Of a stretch of 64,000 bases of DNA, positions 36,577 through 49,209 are shown piece by piece. Source of the stretch: Aphelenchoides besseyi (lineage: Eukaryota; Nematoda; Chromadorea; Rhabditida; Aphelenchoididae); contig JAMPIQ010000006.1 of the NCBI GenBank assembly GCA_024699855.1, positions 62,001 through 126,000 of the forward strand, read 5' to 3'. Positions within the stretch are counted from its first letter, which is position 1, and every line of letters starts with the position of its first letter. Below the pieces are notes generated by a model. It was not told where the DNA came from and did no database searches. It saw nothing but the letters and a program-made list of their open reading frames with translations. The translations under genes and the position numbers were made by a program.

Positions 36577-36816
36577 GTTCAAATTCGTAATATATTTCCA
36601 TCTGTAGACAAACAAATCCGCGACTATCGCAAGTGAAGAATTTCCGGTACGTTTTTCCGGTTGATTTCACGTCTCAAAAGCCAAAATATTTCGTTTCTTT
36701 GTTGTTCGACAATTAAACGTAAACCTAAGTTTGCAGCCGTTCATTAAGCTCTTTCGTTTGAACTCTGCGGTGTAACACTTAGAGATTAGTGGAATCGACT
36801 TTATTTTCTTGATTTC

Positions 36817-39479
36817 TCAACGAGCATGTTTGACACGCAAGACGAAGGCCAGAAGACCAACAATTCTTGCCAGCACAAAAACAGTCAGCAAAACAAGACC
36901 GGCACGAAGCAAATTGCTTTCGTTCATTCCACGACGTTCCAGCAATCCAACACCATCAACCGCGGGACAGAAATCTTCGCCACTTGCAATTGGGACGTAA
37001 TTGTCACGATAATCCGAAGTATTCGAGGCTTTGCATCCTAAAGCATTGATCAGTTGCATTACAATTGTTCTACTTGCCAGGAACACGTCCAATATCACCC
37101 CACTGATTGATCGACAAACCTTCGAAACCATAACGAAACCATGATCCATACGAAATGAACTTGTAGTAGACAGGAATCGAATCGAAATCAACGTAAAAGC
37201 CACCAAAGAGCAACCTAAAACAAAGTCATAAAAACTCAACTTTCGAATACTTTTGACAAACATAGGCAGCACGAAACATGGCATAAACGTTTGTGCAAGC
37301 GATTCCGTTCCAAATATAGCAGCCGCTGCGTATCCTTGAAAATGATCGGTTAAACGAACTGAAACAAAAACTTTACCAATGGAAACAGCAATCCATAATT
37401 CGAGCATGTTGAAGAAGCAGAAGATGACGTACTTGATTGCTTTCTGTTGGAATCCCACCGTCCAATAGATGATCGTTGAGTAAATAAGAGCAAAGAATGT
37501 GTATTGGGGCAGTTCAGCCAAAGATTTTCCAACAAAATAAGCTGATGGAGCGTAAAATCCAGCTCTGTATTCTCGTGCGATAAGCGGAAATTCAGCAGTA
37601 AGAGCATAAATGGACGGAAACAAAAACAAATTCATATCACGCGGAGCATTGTAAAGAACACCTTCAAGATTGGTGGTCGTTGGTCCGGTGAACGGTGTTT
37701 GCCAATTAATGATACCAATGATAGAAGACGTAAGCTAAAACACACGGTAACTATAGCGCATTAACAGCTTACCAGAATTTGAACCAAACGAACTTGCAGT
37801 AAAATTGGATCACGAATAATCGTTTTTATCGATCGAGAAAACAAGACTCCAGTTTGAACGAACCAGTTAACTGGATATCTAAACCTTAATTCCTTACTGC
37901 AATTGCTGTTAACTTACGATTTTTTCGATTTGAGGTCTTGATTATACGACGACGTCGTGTGTTCACGCGAATTCTTTGCTCGATTCTGTTGTTTTACTCC
38001 AATGCGAGAGTCTTCGTATTGCTTTCGAATAAACTAGAATTTCAGTCATATTGAGATTTCTTGCTTTCACTCACTCGAACACGATCCTCAAAAGATTCTT
38101 GGTTGTCGGAAACCGTCCGTGAAATGATCCGCATTGCGTGTTCGGCAAGTCCTGACTTAATCGGACAAAGAAGTTCGTTCTCTTCATCACTCGCTTCAAC
38201 ATTTGCTTTTCGAATTGCATTTAGACGTTTGTGCTCATTGTATGGACCCGCAATGTTCTTCAAAAACTCGTTCAACTCCGATGGTGATCCAAAGAACGCA
38301 ACTCTGCCCACTCCCTCTTCACGCGATAGAAAACAGACCCTGGAAATATACTCGCATTCTCTTTCGTTGCCTAAACCAACTTGTCAAAAAGCTGAAAAAC
38401 ATCGTCAGATGGCTGATGGATTGTTGTGATCACTGTCTTTCGTTCTTTCTTTGCCATTTTGTGCAATGTATGAGCCACTTGAGTTGCCATGAAAGCGTCC
38501 AAACCACTGGTCGGTTCATCGCAGAAGAAGAAGTCAGGGTTGGTTAGAAGCTAAAACAAAGTTGAGCGCTGAAATTCAGTTTGCTGACAAACTTCACATG
38601 CAAAACTGAGCCGTTTCTTTTCGCCGACAGAAATTCCTTTGATGACACCTTTCACTCCAATTCTTGTATCTCGACACTTCTCCAAATTCATTTGGTTCAA
38701 GAGCTGTTTGATTCGTTCGTCACGCATTTTGGCCGAAAACTGCTTTGGATCCATGCGCAGCGAAGCCGAATACCGCAGTTGTTCTTCAACGGTCAACGAG
38801 CCAAGAAACATGTCGAATTGTTGAACATATGCAGAAATCGAGCGCATCTGATCGGGAGTAATCAGCTTTCCATTGACCAAAATTTGACTTTCTGGATGTT
38901 TTCGAATGCCACGTTGATCGATGCTCGTGAAAACGTTGAGCAGCGTGCTTTTTCCCGCTCCGCTGAAATTCAAAGCTTCAAAACATAATCAACATGTCAA
39001 CTAGCCTGCTGCCCATGATCGCGACCATTTGACCGGTTGTTGCTGTTCCGTAAACTAAAAGACGCGATTACTTCTTCTGGATGGAAAGCACCTTTGTGGA
39101 GTACAACTCGCTCAGTTGGACCTTTGGGCTTTTTCTTGCAACAAGCGTATCCCTTGGACTTCTTGACAATCGAAACCGTCAAATTGTTCCACGAAATATC
39201 TCGACCACTACCACGAAGAGTTTTGACTTAAAATTGTGCATTTGAAAGTTTTTGGCTGAACTTACAACTATCAATTTGGTGTGCTTCAGATGAAACATCT
39301 AACGTGCCCTTGTTAACAACGTTACTTGTAGACTTCTTTTCCTGCAAAAAATCAACTAAAAACAACGAACATCCCGAACTTTTTACTTTGTCTGAATTGC
39401 TATATAGAGTCCATGTTTTTTCACTTGCTTCCATTGGAAACTCTTGACGTTCACGTTTGGACGGAGAAATTTTGGACAT
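36817..39479 (-). CDS. ABCG (white-type) half-transporter
   Basis: Twelve exons: 39387-39479, 39266-39341, 39092-39226, 39006-39054, 38593-38962, 38381-38550, 38075-38339, 37918-38033, 37773-37878, 37262-37734, 37087-37214 and 36817-37037, giving 733 residues. The order is nucleotide-binding domain then membrane domain, as in ABCG/white. Walker A is MGSSGAGKST, split by an intron that begins with GC instead of GT (39005). The signature is [15 protein letters not shown], Walker B is [12 protein letters not shown] and the switch is TIHQPS. The membrane half has six hydrophobic segments, including [30 protein letters not shown] and [23 protein letters not shown] half-transporters dimerise to move lipids, pigment precursors or drugs; the substrate cannot be inferred. 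Catalytic residues are intact. Confidence 0.9.
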
Positions 39480-39782
39480 CCTAGAAAATCCAGCGCTCGT
39501 AAACGCCCTCCACCGATCTGAACAAGCCACCAAAATTTGAATGCAAATAACGTCGAATACAAACAGCTATGCTAATTTTTTATTGGATGTCAGCCAACTA
39601 AAACATGTGTAATCGCTTCGTATTGCCGCTACGTGATACGTTGGGTAATCGTAACAGAAAGCGGAAATCTCGATTCAACTTCTTTTTCTTTAAAAAGAAC
39701 AACCATTAGAGTTTGCAAAATGACATGTTTATTCCGATGGGTCAAACTGTTAATTGAGTTCAGCACATTGCAGGAACACAAC

Positions 39783-40522
39783 TCAAACGATCGTATCAGG
39801 ACGTTGTGCAACGTATCGTTCGACTCCCGGAGACACCGCGTAGATCTTCTTGGCGAAAGCAGTCAAATTTGGATGATCGTCTTCGAACTGCGGTCCCAGT
39901 TTGAACAACGTGGTCACGTGCTCGGCGATCACGAAATCCGCGTAGCAGATTCCAGACTTGAGCACAAAACCGCCGTGTTCGTTCGCTTCATCGACCACTT
40001 GCTCGTAGAATGGAAGCGCTTTCTGTGCCGATGGAACGAAACTCGATTCGAAAAGTTCTTTCTGAAATCCCGGTCATTGTCTATAGAAGACCTACAAATG
40101 AACTCACGTTGTCCTGACCTGGATTGGCCAATCGAAACAAGTGATAGTCACGATGTTCACGCATACGATCGAAGAAGACTCCGTAGATCTCGTCGGCTCG
40201 TGCTCTCTCAAACTCGTCCTTCCCACCCAATGCAAAACGATAAGCCAAGAAGCGAACGATGGCACCGGATTGACTGATCGGATGACCGTTTACTTCGAGC
40301 AACGGAACTTGTTTGTTTGGGAAGTCTAAGTAGTGACTTGGATCAGCTGATTGAGTGGCTCTTACTTTCTTTGACATTCTGAAATTCGTCACGGGTGTAA
40401 CGAATATCTTCGAACTCAACATTTGCATGATGGAACATCAAACGTGGCACTTCTCCGAAAGTTCGCGCAGACACATAGGTGTAGAGTTTGTACTTGGGCG
40501 ATATATCAAGTTGTTTGGTGAT
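39783..40522 (-). CDS. Sigma-like glutathione S-transferase, 5' end unresolved
   Basis: Exons 40366-40522, 40108-40325 and 39783-40061 give 217 residues. The N-terminal thioredoxin-like domain has the catalytic Tyr region PKYKLYTYVSARTFGEVPRL, QVPLLEVNGHPISQSGAIVR and RFLAYRFALGG. The helical domain has SGICYADFVIAEHVTTLF and ends QRPDTIV, the pattern of nematode sigma-class GSTs, which conjugate glutathione or isomerise prostaglandin H. There is no ATG in the first exon before the catalytic region, and none in the 140 bases of DNA upstream of its acceptor. The first exon starts in phase 0, which fits a splice from the last BORA-like exon (donor at 40689). Start codon, trans-splicing or fusion therefore remain open. 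Confidence 0.8.
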
Positions 40523-40659
40523 CTAAACAAGTTTGAATTAAAAACTATTAGCAAAAAAGCACAATATTTTTCTTTGGAATACACGAACACTCGTCTGTCG
40601 CTTAATTTGAATAGACCCCGGGTTATGAAAGCACAACGCTTAATGCTCGTGAAGAATAA

Positions 40660-41133
40660 CTAGGTCGATTTCTTAGCAAAAAAGCATACCGGACTGCGTA
40701 ATTTTGAAGCGAATTCATACGATTCAAAATACTCTCGAGCAATTCGTTGAACGTGCGGATTCTCTATTTCGCTTAAAACAATCCTAAACAAGTTTGCTGT
40801 AAAACATCACTCACGTCAACAGTCTTGCACTCTGTTCCAGAGCTTTGGTGTCGTCGATGTCAATCGGATTCATAAATGCTTGCTGTTCGATTGACCAGCG
40901 AAAAGTTTGCGGTGATTGGTCCTTGGAAATGTTAAAAGAGTATATAAGATACAATCTAACTTACTGATGGCGTGGATTGGATTTTGAACATACCCGGAGT
41001 CAAATGAAGTCCATCGAAAATGCTGTTTTTGAACGGATTCTCGGGGCTATAACAGTAATTCAAGATTATACAGTCTTCTCTGAAAATACCATCGCTCATT
41101 GCGTTTTGGCGTTTTCATCGAATTTTCGCCCAT
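40660..41133 (-). CDS. BORA: BORA-like Polo-kinase activator, short form
   Basis: Exons 41090-41133, 40965-41046, 40815-40921 and 40660-40783 give 118 residues if the last exon runs to its stop. It contains the conserved Bora core: CPENPFKNSIFDGLHL, TPGMFKIQSTPS, FRWSIEQQAFMNPIDIDD and a charged helix (IENPHVQRIAREYFESYEF). Bora is a mostly disordered cofactor that, once phosphorylated, lets Aurora A activate Polo-like kinase (SPAT-1 in C. elegans). Known homologues run to several hundred residues. Here the frame either stops at 40660 or is spliced at a GTATGC donor (40689) towards the GST exons. It shares a 200-base divergent promoter region with MTO1. A Polo-like kinase is encoded 30 kb away. 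Confidence 0.7.
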
Positions 41134-41333
41134 CGTCCAACTCCTAACTGTACAAACTAATCAACGGAACGAGCGGAAAAAGTAAAAGAAAGCCTCGAAC
41201 GTCTATCATCGAATTTGTTAGCGCGCATTTTTGTTGTTGTGGCTTTTTGTTGTGTCTAACTTTTTGCCGCTAAATATTTCTGTTGGCTACGTAGACCTTC
41301 AGCCTCGAATAGCTCATTTGGGAGTCTGTCTCA

Positions 41334-43565
41334 ATGCAATGGCCTACTCGATTATCGCGAATAAAAAAGCGGGCAGTTGGAGTGAGTTGTCGATCAGTTC
41401 ATTTGCTTCACGATCAACTTCGTTCTTCGGCTGAACGAAAGTTTGACGTTGTGGTGATCGGCGGTGGCCATGCCGGTTGCGAAGCCGCTTCAGCGTCTGC
41501 ACGCTGTGGAGCAAAAACAATTCTGATTACTCATAAATTGAATTCAATTGGATTGATGGCTTGCAATCCACGATTTGGTGGACTCGGAAAGGGACATCTG
41601 ATGCGGTTCGTCTACTCGCACGTTTTGTTCATTTACCCTTTTAGCGAACTCGATGCAATGGACGGTGTTTCTCCGCGAAATGCTGATCAGTCAGCAATCA
41701 CATTTCAAGCTCTCAATCGAGCTCATGGCCCCGCTGTTCTCGGTCTGCGGGCTCAAATCGATCGCAATCGCTATCCGCAGTTGTTACAAGACGAACTTGT
41801 GAATCGAACACCAAATCTGTACGTTCTGGAAGCTGCAGTTGAGGATCTTGTATTGGAACATGGAGTCCATAAGAAGAAACCACGAATTCGTGGTTGTGTT
41901 TTGGCCGATGGAACGGTAGGATTACATTCAGTTCGTTGTGAATTCGTGTTTAAGGTAATTAACTCAACTTCTGTTGTTATTACAACTGGAACTTTTCTTC
42001 GCGCCGAAATTTTCTGTGGTGTTAATGTAACTCCAGCGGGCAGAAGAGGCGAAGACGCAAGCTATGGACTGTCGAAAACATTTCAAATGCTGGGCTTAGA
42101 ATTGGGACGTTTTCGAACGGGCACTTCACCTCGATTAAATGCAAAAACCATTGATTTCACTCGGTTTAAGCTGATGCCTCCGGATGTTGTTCCTGATCCG
42201 TTTTCGTTCTTAACCAAAAGCATTTGGTTGCCCTTTGAAAAACAACTGCCCACTTATGCGGGATACACGAATCCGAAAATCGTAAACGTTGTCAAGGAGA
42301 ATCTTGATCGTAATCGTTACTTTATTGCTCGCGATGCCACTGGTCCTCGTTATTGTCCGTCATTGGAATCAAAAGTTATGCGATTCCCTGATATAAATCA
42401 ACGAGTAAGTCTTGTAACTATATTTACATCACCACTTCGTTAGATTTTTCTTGAGCACGATGGACTTGAAACAGATGTCATTTATTTGCAAGGTGCAGGA
42501 ATGACATTTGAGCCGGATGTCCAGTTGAAGATCGTAAGAACAATCGACGGGCTTGAAAATGTTGAGATCATACAACCCGGTTATGGAGTTCTTTACGACT
42601 ATGTCAACCCAAAACAATTAACAGCGGATTTGTCGGTGAAATGTACGAGTGGTTTGTATTTGGCCGGTCAAATCAATGGCACTACAGGATACGAAGAAGC
42701 AGCAGTTCAAGGTCTTGTAGCCGGAACCAACGCAGCTCGTCTGGCAAATGAATCGGCCGGAAGTTTTGTTCCTTCTCGTCCATTTATGTTGGATCGGTCG
42801 CAAGCGTACACCGGTGTCCTAATTGACGATTTAACGAGTCTTGGAACTTCCGAACCCTATAGGATGTTCACTTCACGTGCCGAATTTCGGCTTCATTTAC
42901 GACCCGATAACGCGGACATTCGACTTACAACGTTGGCCAATGAATATGGATTAGTTTCCGCTGAGCGATGGGCACAATTCGATGTTATAAAAAGAAAGTT
43001 CGAAAGTGCTAAAGAAGTTCTTGAAACGGTAAAAATGCCTTGTAGCCATTGGAAGAAACATTATCCACAGATATCTGATCGAGGCAAAGGTATTGTAATT
43101 CACAACAACATTTGGATAAGCTGACTCTTTTTAGTAAAATCTGCTTTGCAACTTATGCACAGCTACGGAGTTACGTTAAGTCAACTGTATTCGTCGATGC
43201 CTGATCGTTTCAATGAATTGAAAGATGTAGTGGAAGATGCGGATATTGAAAAACGACTTCTAATTGAGGGTATGTACGAACAACGACATCAAGAACTACA
43301 GCAACAGGTGAATCAATCAACTACTTGAGACTCAAACACTTTCCTTTTCCAGATGTCTGCATTTCGTGAAGAACTTCAAGCAAAATTACCCGAAGATCTC
43401 GACTATAACAGCATCAATGCAATTAACTTGGAAAGCCGAGCTAAATTAGACTATTATCGTCCGGCTAACTTGGCGGCGGCTTCTCGTGTCGAAGGAATCA
43501 CTCCGGACACGCTTATTCATCTTATGCGTTTTGTTGTAAAAGAAAAAGCGATTGAATGTTCTTAA
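41334..43565 (+). CDS. MTO1: MTO1, mitochondrial tRNA wobble-uridine modification enzyme
   Basis: Five exons, 41334-41605, 41645-42404, 42444-43089, 43135-43307 and 43353-43565, give 687 residues. With its partner GTPBP3 the family installs taurinomethyl (or carboxymethylaminomethyl) groups on U34 of mitochondrial tRNAs. An Arg-rich presequence (MQWPTRLSRIKKRAVG) precedes the MnmG/GidA fold: VVVIGGGHAGCEAASASARCG (FAD dinucleotide site), [64 protein letters not shown] and the C-terminal domain SSEPYRMFTSRAEFRL-type SEPYRMFTSRAEFRLHLRPD. Length and motif order are normal. An in-frame GTAATTAAC at 41955 might be a cryptic donor, but reading through keeps the fold. Confidence 0.93.
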
Positions 43566-43771
43566 ATGTCGTGATATTTAGAATAGAGTTCGTTAACGTT
43601 CGTTTGTTTATAGGCTCTTCATAGGAATAAACTAGTTTTTCTTGCTGAATTGATCTCGATTTTCAACCTCGTTATTGTAAAGTGCTCGACCATTTCACGT
43701 GGCACGTAAATACGCTTCCGTACTCTATTAATTTCATCTTAGACCTACGAACGATTCGTTCGATCCCGCCC

Positions 43772-45071
43772 ATGGACAACGTGAATCTCAACGACGACCG
43801 CAGTGATGAAGAGAGTGTGGTTGATGAAAACGAAATCAATGCGAACGATCTAATGGAACTGATTCAAGAGGAAGAACAAGTCGTTTTTGATGCACCTATT
43901 CCTGTAAGTTTTTTTCAGAATTTTCTCGTTATGGTATCATTATAGCCGGGTCTTCAAGACAGATGGAACCTCTTAGCAAGATTCACGCCTTTTATTGCAA
44001 CTACGGCATTAGGTTCGCTCTTACATCCGTCGGCTTTTACTGCTGAAGCTCGACGTTTGGGTTACGAACCTTATGCATGCGTTGTACGTCCAAAATACCT
44101 ATTCTTTGGTCCACCAGCTTATTTTACGGTTACAACGTTTACATATGGTAAGTTTATTTATGAATTGCTGAGCTTATTGTCAATTTCAGTTTACCGTTAC
44201 GGGCGACAACATGGAATCGCGTCTTTGTTCTGTGGGTATGAAGCGGCAATGTTGTGCCGTTTGGTTAGTGGAGTGACAAATCAGCTCTGCCAACTTCATA
44301 TGGATCGTCATTATCCGGATGTGGGTGGAACTATACCGGAGTTGCCAGCCGAACCAAGATTAACAACACTACATGAATTTATTTTTCTTCAATTTCGCAG
44401 ATTGATTCGTCATACTATTCAGTTACTCATTGCTAACACTCTGGCACACCCGTTTAAGATAGGCACATTATTTATATGTATTTATTTTTGTTTTTTACGT
44501 TCTTTTGGCACGTGAGGTAGCTCAGCAATTGGGTGGTGAAATGAAATACACGGGAAATGCATTCACTAAACTGTTAAAAATTGGCAATGAGGAAGGTATC
44601 GATGGCTTGATGGCGGGACTAGTGCCTTCAATTATGTACACGTGTGTTACGTTGTGGTCAAATACGTTCTGTCACATTGTAATTGCACGAGTTATGCAAT
44701 ACTTTAGGGTAATTTAATCAATTCTTTTGTATAAACTTTTCATTCAGGTCAGAGCATCAGTTGGATTGGCTACTGGAATTCACACATGTCTCTCTCGTTG
44801 TATTATGCTTTTTTCCTATCCACTTCGGGTTTACAGTTCAGTATTAGCTGTGGCAAATTCCGGGTAATCATTGCATTGTCAATATAAAGGAAACTGAAAT
44901 TCCAGACTTGCTATTGCGTCTCCACCAATCCTTCCGAAATTCAATGATTGGACAGACGTGCGAACTTATTTCCAACATCACGATTCACATCGTGGATTTG
45001 GACTATTGGGTCGTCCGTCCTATACTCGTCAAGTGGGCATCGATCCTCGTTTTTACATTGCTAAGAATTGA
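43772..45071 (+). CDS. MTCH1/MTCH2-like mitochondrial carrier homologue
   Basis: Six exons, 43772-43903, 43946-44147, 44190-44477, 44521-44708, 44748-44863 and 44906-45071, give 363 residues. After an acidic N-terminus (DLMELIQEEEQVVFD) come six hydrophobic segments with degenerate carrier repeats: LGSLLHPSAFTAEARRLGYEP, ANTLAHPFK and IMLFSYPLRVYSSVLAVANSG, and GEMKYTGNAFTKLLKIGNEEG preceding the third pair. MTCH2 sits in the outer mitochondrial membrane, where it acts as an insertase for tail-anchored proteins and a tBID receptor. The carrier signature PxD/ExxK/R is worn down, as in other MTCH proteins. Intron 3 (44478-44520) was chosen because it restores the spacing seen in MTCH2. Confidence 0.8.
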
Positions 45072-45216
45072 AAGTTTTTATTGTTGTTCACGATTGAGTT
45101 TGATAAACGTCTAACTTCTATAAGACGACAGAAAGGGTTTCGGTTTGTTCATGAAAGCAATTCGAATTGTTCACATGGATTTTGAGTTGTGTATTTTTCG
45201 AAACATTCACATCATT

Positions 45217-47786
45217 TTATTGCTCAACGGTCATATTTTTGTACACATCAAAAAGGAAATGACCAGCAAACATCGAACCATAAACTGATAGGTGATCGCG
45301 GTCAAGGAAATAGGCAACATTTCGTTTAGGTTCAACTCCATAGCATATGTTTTGTTTTGCACACCATAGATCTAGCCAATTTATCTTCACACAACGATCA
45401 CACTCAATTTGTTCTAAGCGATTTCGAATTCCCGGCAAATATTGAAGCTGCTCCTAAAAATCAGTTGCTTGAAAGACTCAGATAAGCATACAGATCGTGT
45501 CTCACTGATCGCTTTATTGGTTATGTTCTCAGCTAACTGACTTTGCAGTTTTTCTCTGACATGTTCTTTAAATCCGGGATGCATAGACGGCAGTAACATC
45601 ACTTCCTTCACCATTGTACTTAAATTACCATAAAAGTTGCTCATATATTGAAACATCTTGTCGTCTTTCAGGTTTCCGTTTATTGGCACATCGGTAAAAT
45701 AGTTGAATCTGAAAATGTCCACGTAGTTAGAATCTGAAGAGAACAAACCCAAAAATTGGAATGATAATGTCCAGTGGTTCTGTCCATTCTTTTACAATAC
45801 GAATCATTGCGTCGTTCACTTTCATACAATACTTTCTAGTAGCCTACATAATGAATGCTATTGTAAGTATGAAATAAAGACTTGCCGGATTAAGACCTTT
45901 CTGCTGATACTGCTGAGGAACCGGAGTACACGAATAACCACTCATCAATGTAATCTTGTTTGCTATTGAGCGAAATGCGTGAAAGATGCCAGGAAATGAG
46001 ACTGATGCGTGACTATTGCCAAGAATTAAAACGTTTTTGTCTACGTTTCCCTACTTTCTCTTCTATCTCATTCTTGTTTCTGAATTACCTTTTCATGACA
46101 AATGTTTGCAATCATAGTCAATCCGTTAGTATACCTCGTAGGCAACTTTTTGGTGTTGTTTCGACATGTTTGAAATGGCTTCTTGAGTAGTTCGGATATC
46201 GCAATTGTTTCGTCAAGAGAAAACGATTCCGTTGAGTTTCTCGTTTCCCACAACCTTAACATCAACTGTCGTCGTCTCTCGTCCACCGCATGTATGAATG
46301 CGTAATCCGGTTCGAGAATCGTTTGATTTAGAATCAACATAGTCTTGTTATTTTGCATTTCCTACAACAACTAAAGTTAAACATACAAATGAAAAGCGAC
46401 CACCTTGGGAAACGATAGCGACTGATGATTCATGTAAACTACAAGACTAACGGTTGTTGAGTAGAGAAAAAATAAAATGCAAATAAGCGAAAGCCAACTC
46501 CTCACGTGTATCAATATCAAACGTTTGACAAGCTCTTCCACGCCGAATCCAACGACAATTGACAAAAGAATAAGTCCAACACCTGCTGAAATTTTCGTTC
46601 AAAACTACGACCAAATGAACACTCACTCAACCAATTTACATTTCCATCAACATATTGGTTAGGAAAGAGATGTCGATGTAACACGAGAATTGGCCAATGC
46701 ACAACATAAACACAATAAGAAATATCCCCAAGAGTTAGTAACAATTTTTGCGACAGAATCGTCGATTCTTGATAGTGAATTGTTATTACCAGCGTCGTAA
46801 GAACCGTAATCAACAAGCGTTGAATCTGATGTTCCAACGTGAAATCAACAAGTAACATCGCCATAACCGTAACAATTGGAATATGATCTCGAACTCGTAA
46901 AACAAACTTCCACCATCGGTCATTATCAACAGACATAAGCTCGAACTCTCGAAAATCGTAAACAAAATGCGACAGAAACCCGAACAAATACTGATAGATC
47001 CTTCCATCAAGTTCCATGTAACTTGCATTTGAAGTCACAGTACTTTGACAATAAAACGAAAAGGTGATTGCAGTAAAAATGAACACAAATTTGAGTGACA
47101 CGTGATAGTTAGATAAACGATTCATTACGAGAAATATCAGCGGACATAGACAATAGAATTGAAGTTCATTAGACAACGACCAGGTGTGCAAAAACGAATT
47201 CATTTTTGATTGCTGAAAACTTCTCATTTCATAACCACAAGTCATTTGTTCACCTGATCGAAATACGAAGTTGCATGAACTGATGGAAAGTTTGAGTAGA
47301 AGAATAACGATGGAATTGATTCATTTGCAATCTTTTTAAGCTCCATCGGCGAGAGCAACCAAACGCACACAACTAAGATTCCGAAGATTACAAACACGTA
47401 TGTTGGAACTATTCGCTTTAGTCGACGAAAATAGAATTCCAAAATTTCAGCTAAGGTCAAGGATCGTTGTCGACACAAAATGGAGCACATCAAATAGCCG
47501 GAAAGCACGAAGAACCTAAAAACCGAATAGACTTTATAAATGAAGTTAACTCACACATCAACGCCGAGATAACCCAATGGAAATATTCGATCCCAAACGT
47601 GAAACAACAAAACAGCGCCAATCGCAATGCCTCGAAGTCCTTGTAATTCCAAACGGATACACGCTTTTGAAAAGGACAATATAAATGTTGCAAATGGAAC
47701 TTACTGTTTTTCATTTTCGTTGACTCATTTTTCAATAACCAACGACTGAAGTTCGATTTGATATCTTCGTTGTTGATCGGCATCAT
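45217..47786 (-). CDS. Acyltransferase-3 / SGNH protein (oac, nrf-6-like type)
   Basis: Ten exons: 47705-47786, 47555-47663, 47254-47515, 46627-47212, 46404-46585, 46089-46361, 45886-46050, 45749-45843, 45492-45708 and 45217-45453, giving about 735 residues. The first half is an OafA-type membrane acyltransferase (LQGLRGIAIGAVLLFHVW, YLGVDVFFVLSGYLM, FLHTWSLSNELQFYCLCP) with about ten hydrophobic segments. The second half is an SGNH esterase-like domain with NVLILGNSHAS and the closing FLDRDHLSVYGSMFAG, so both catalytic centres look intact. Nematodes carry dozens of such genes (oac/nrf/ndg), but their substrates are largely unknown. The intron at 45844-45885 starts with GC (GCAAGT). An apparent frame break near 45750 disappears with a 40-base intron at 45709-45748. 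Confidence 0.85.
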
Positions 47787-48252
47787 TCCCGTTCGGTAAA
47801 TTGAAAATCGTTTAACTATCAATGACTACAACAGGAAAACATCTTCCCATTGATTATTTGAACATCGTGCAAATCCTGAAAACTTAATCACTCAGAAAGA
47901 TACTAAACTTGCACTTCTACTTGCGATCAATCAGTTTATAGGCGCCACGCCTTCAACAGCCTTTTGGTTTGTGAATAATCGTCATCACAACCATCGGTCT
48001 TATGACTCCAATTTTGATACGCGTCCACGCCCAAGTTTCTTCAATGTTGTACATTTGTTTGGAAGATAACAACATTTTCAAGATCATTAATAAGAATTTA
48101 CACAAGAAGCCTTAAGTTCATATTATTTTGTTAATTGAATAATGTCTTATTGGGATCATAAAGGCTATAATGTTATTTGAAAAACATGAGAATAATCGTT
48201 TATAAACACGAAAAACAAATCTAACAATAAACTCCTAATCATAATCTTAGAC
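47787..48252. other. AT-rich intergenic region
   Basis: No gene was seen. It combines the promoter side of the acyltransferase gene with the 3' flank of the small membrane-protein gene. AATAAA occurs near 48226 on the plus strand only. Confidence 0.4.
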
Positions 48253-48798
48253 TTATTGTTTGTCTTCCGGCAATAGGACGAGCTTCGGATATCGAGACAA
48301 CTCCTCTTCGCTCTGATTGTCCGGTGGTGCCAACGCGCCGAGTTCCTTACCGGCTCGTCGATCTTCCGTACGCTTTCGAAAGTACTCGAACGTATCTCGA
48401 CTCTTATCGGGCATAAAAAACGGAATGTACATTCCTTCGCCTACAAAAATAAGATTAGATTTTGAAAAAAACGCTCAATCACCATGACGTGCTCGATTCA
48501 GTACTATGGAATTGTAGTGCCGTCGATATTCTTTGTAATCCTCCAAGTCCAAAACCCATGCTGCGTAGAAAAAATGATAGAAAGGAGAAAGAACGATGAG
48601 GATAGCGGATCCAATGATGAAGGCATACGGAGAACGTGGATATTGGTAGAGAAACTTTCTAAGTTGATTGTACCGAAGAACTAGTTAGAGAACTTACCGC
48701 ATAAATCGAGGAAATCTGTTACCTTTAGGTTGTTGGTGATAAGTGGCTCGCGAGCGAATGATGACGATTTGATTTAAACCTCGTTTCAACAAATTCAT
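48253..48798 (-). CDS. Small single-pass protein, probably mitochondrial
   Basis: Three exons, 48723-48798, 48483-48680 and 48253-48440, give 153 residues. The N-terminus is Arg/Lys-rich and free of acidic residues (MNLLKRGLNQIVIIRSRATY), as in a mitochondrial presequence. One membrane helix follows (YAFIIGSAILIVLSPFYHFFY), then a charged tail with DLEDYKEYRRHYNSIVLNRA, MYIPFFMPDKSRDTFEYFRK and LVLLPEDKQ. Size and layout resemble accessory subunits of respiratory complexes, but I cannot name the family. It diverges from ZFR with about 410 bases between start codons. Confidence 0.65.
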
Positions 48799-49209
48799 CT
48801 TGATCTGAAACGGCATTCGAATAGAAATGAAAGTCGACTTACTTTCTTTTACGTGCTCAAAGATAGCAGTTGAACAGTCGAAGATCTCGCACTCATAACT
48901 TTGATATAACAATCACAATTCACAATAGTACCGCAGTAAATAACCGACTTTGAAGCAATCGACCTTCTCGATCTCAAAACGATTTCAATGGCTGAAAACA
49001 TTCTGGTGTTCTTATCGTCAAAACGTTGCTTTTTCTTTGCATAACTTCCTTATTCTAATTAGAGTTTATCAAAATCTAAATGAACTTTACGCACGTTTTA
49101 ATTGACGTGAAATTGAGTTCCACAACGTGAACACTTTTATACATCGCGTTAAAGCAACTGCTTTATTTTAACGTCTGTGATTCAGCTTTGGGAAAAAGAA
49201 CCGCGTAGA

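Noticed and set aside
45740..45760. Apparent one-base frameshift in the acyltransferase gene, suggesting a pseudogene
   Set aside because: A 40-base intron (45709-45748, GTTTGT...TTTCAG) joins the two frames in phase and keeps the SGNH domain open, so no frameshift is needed.
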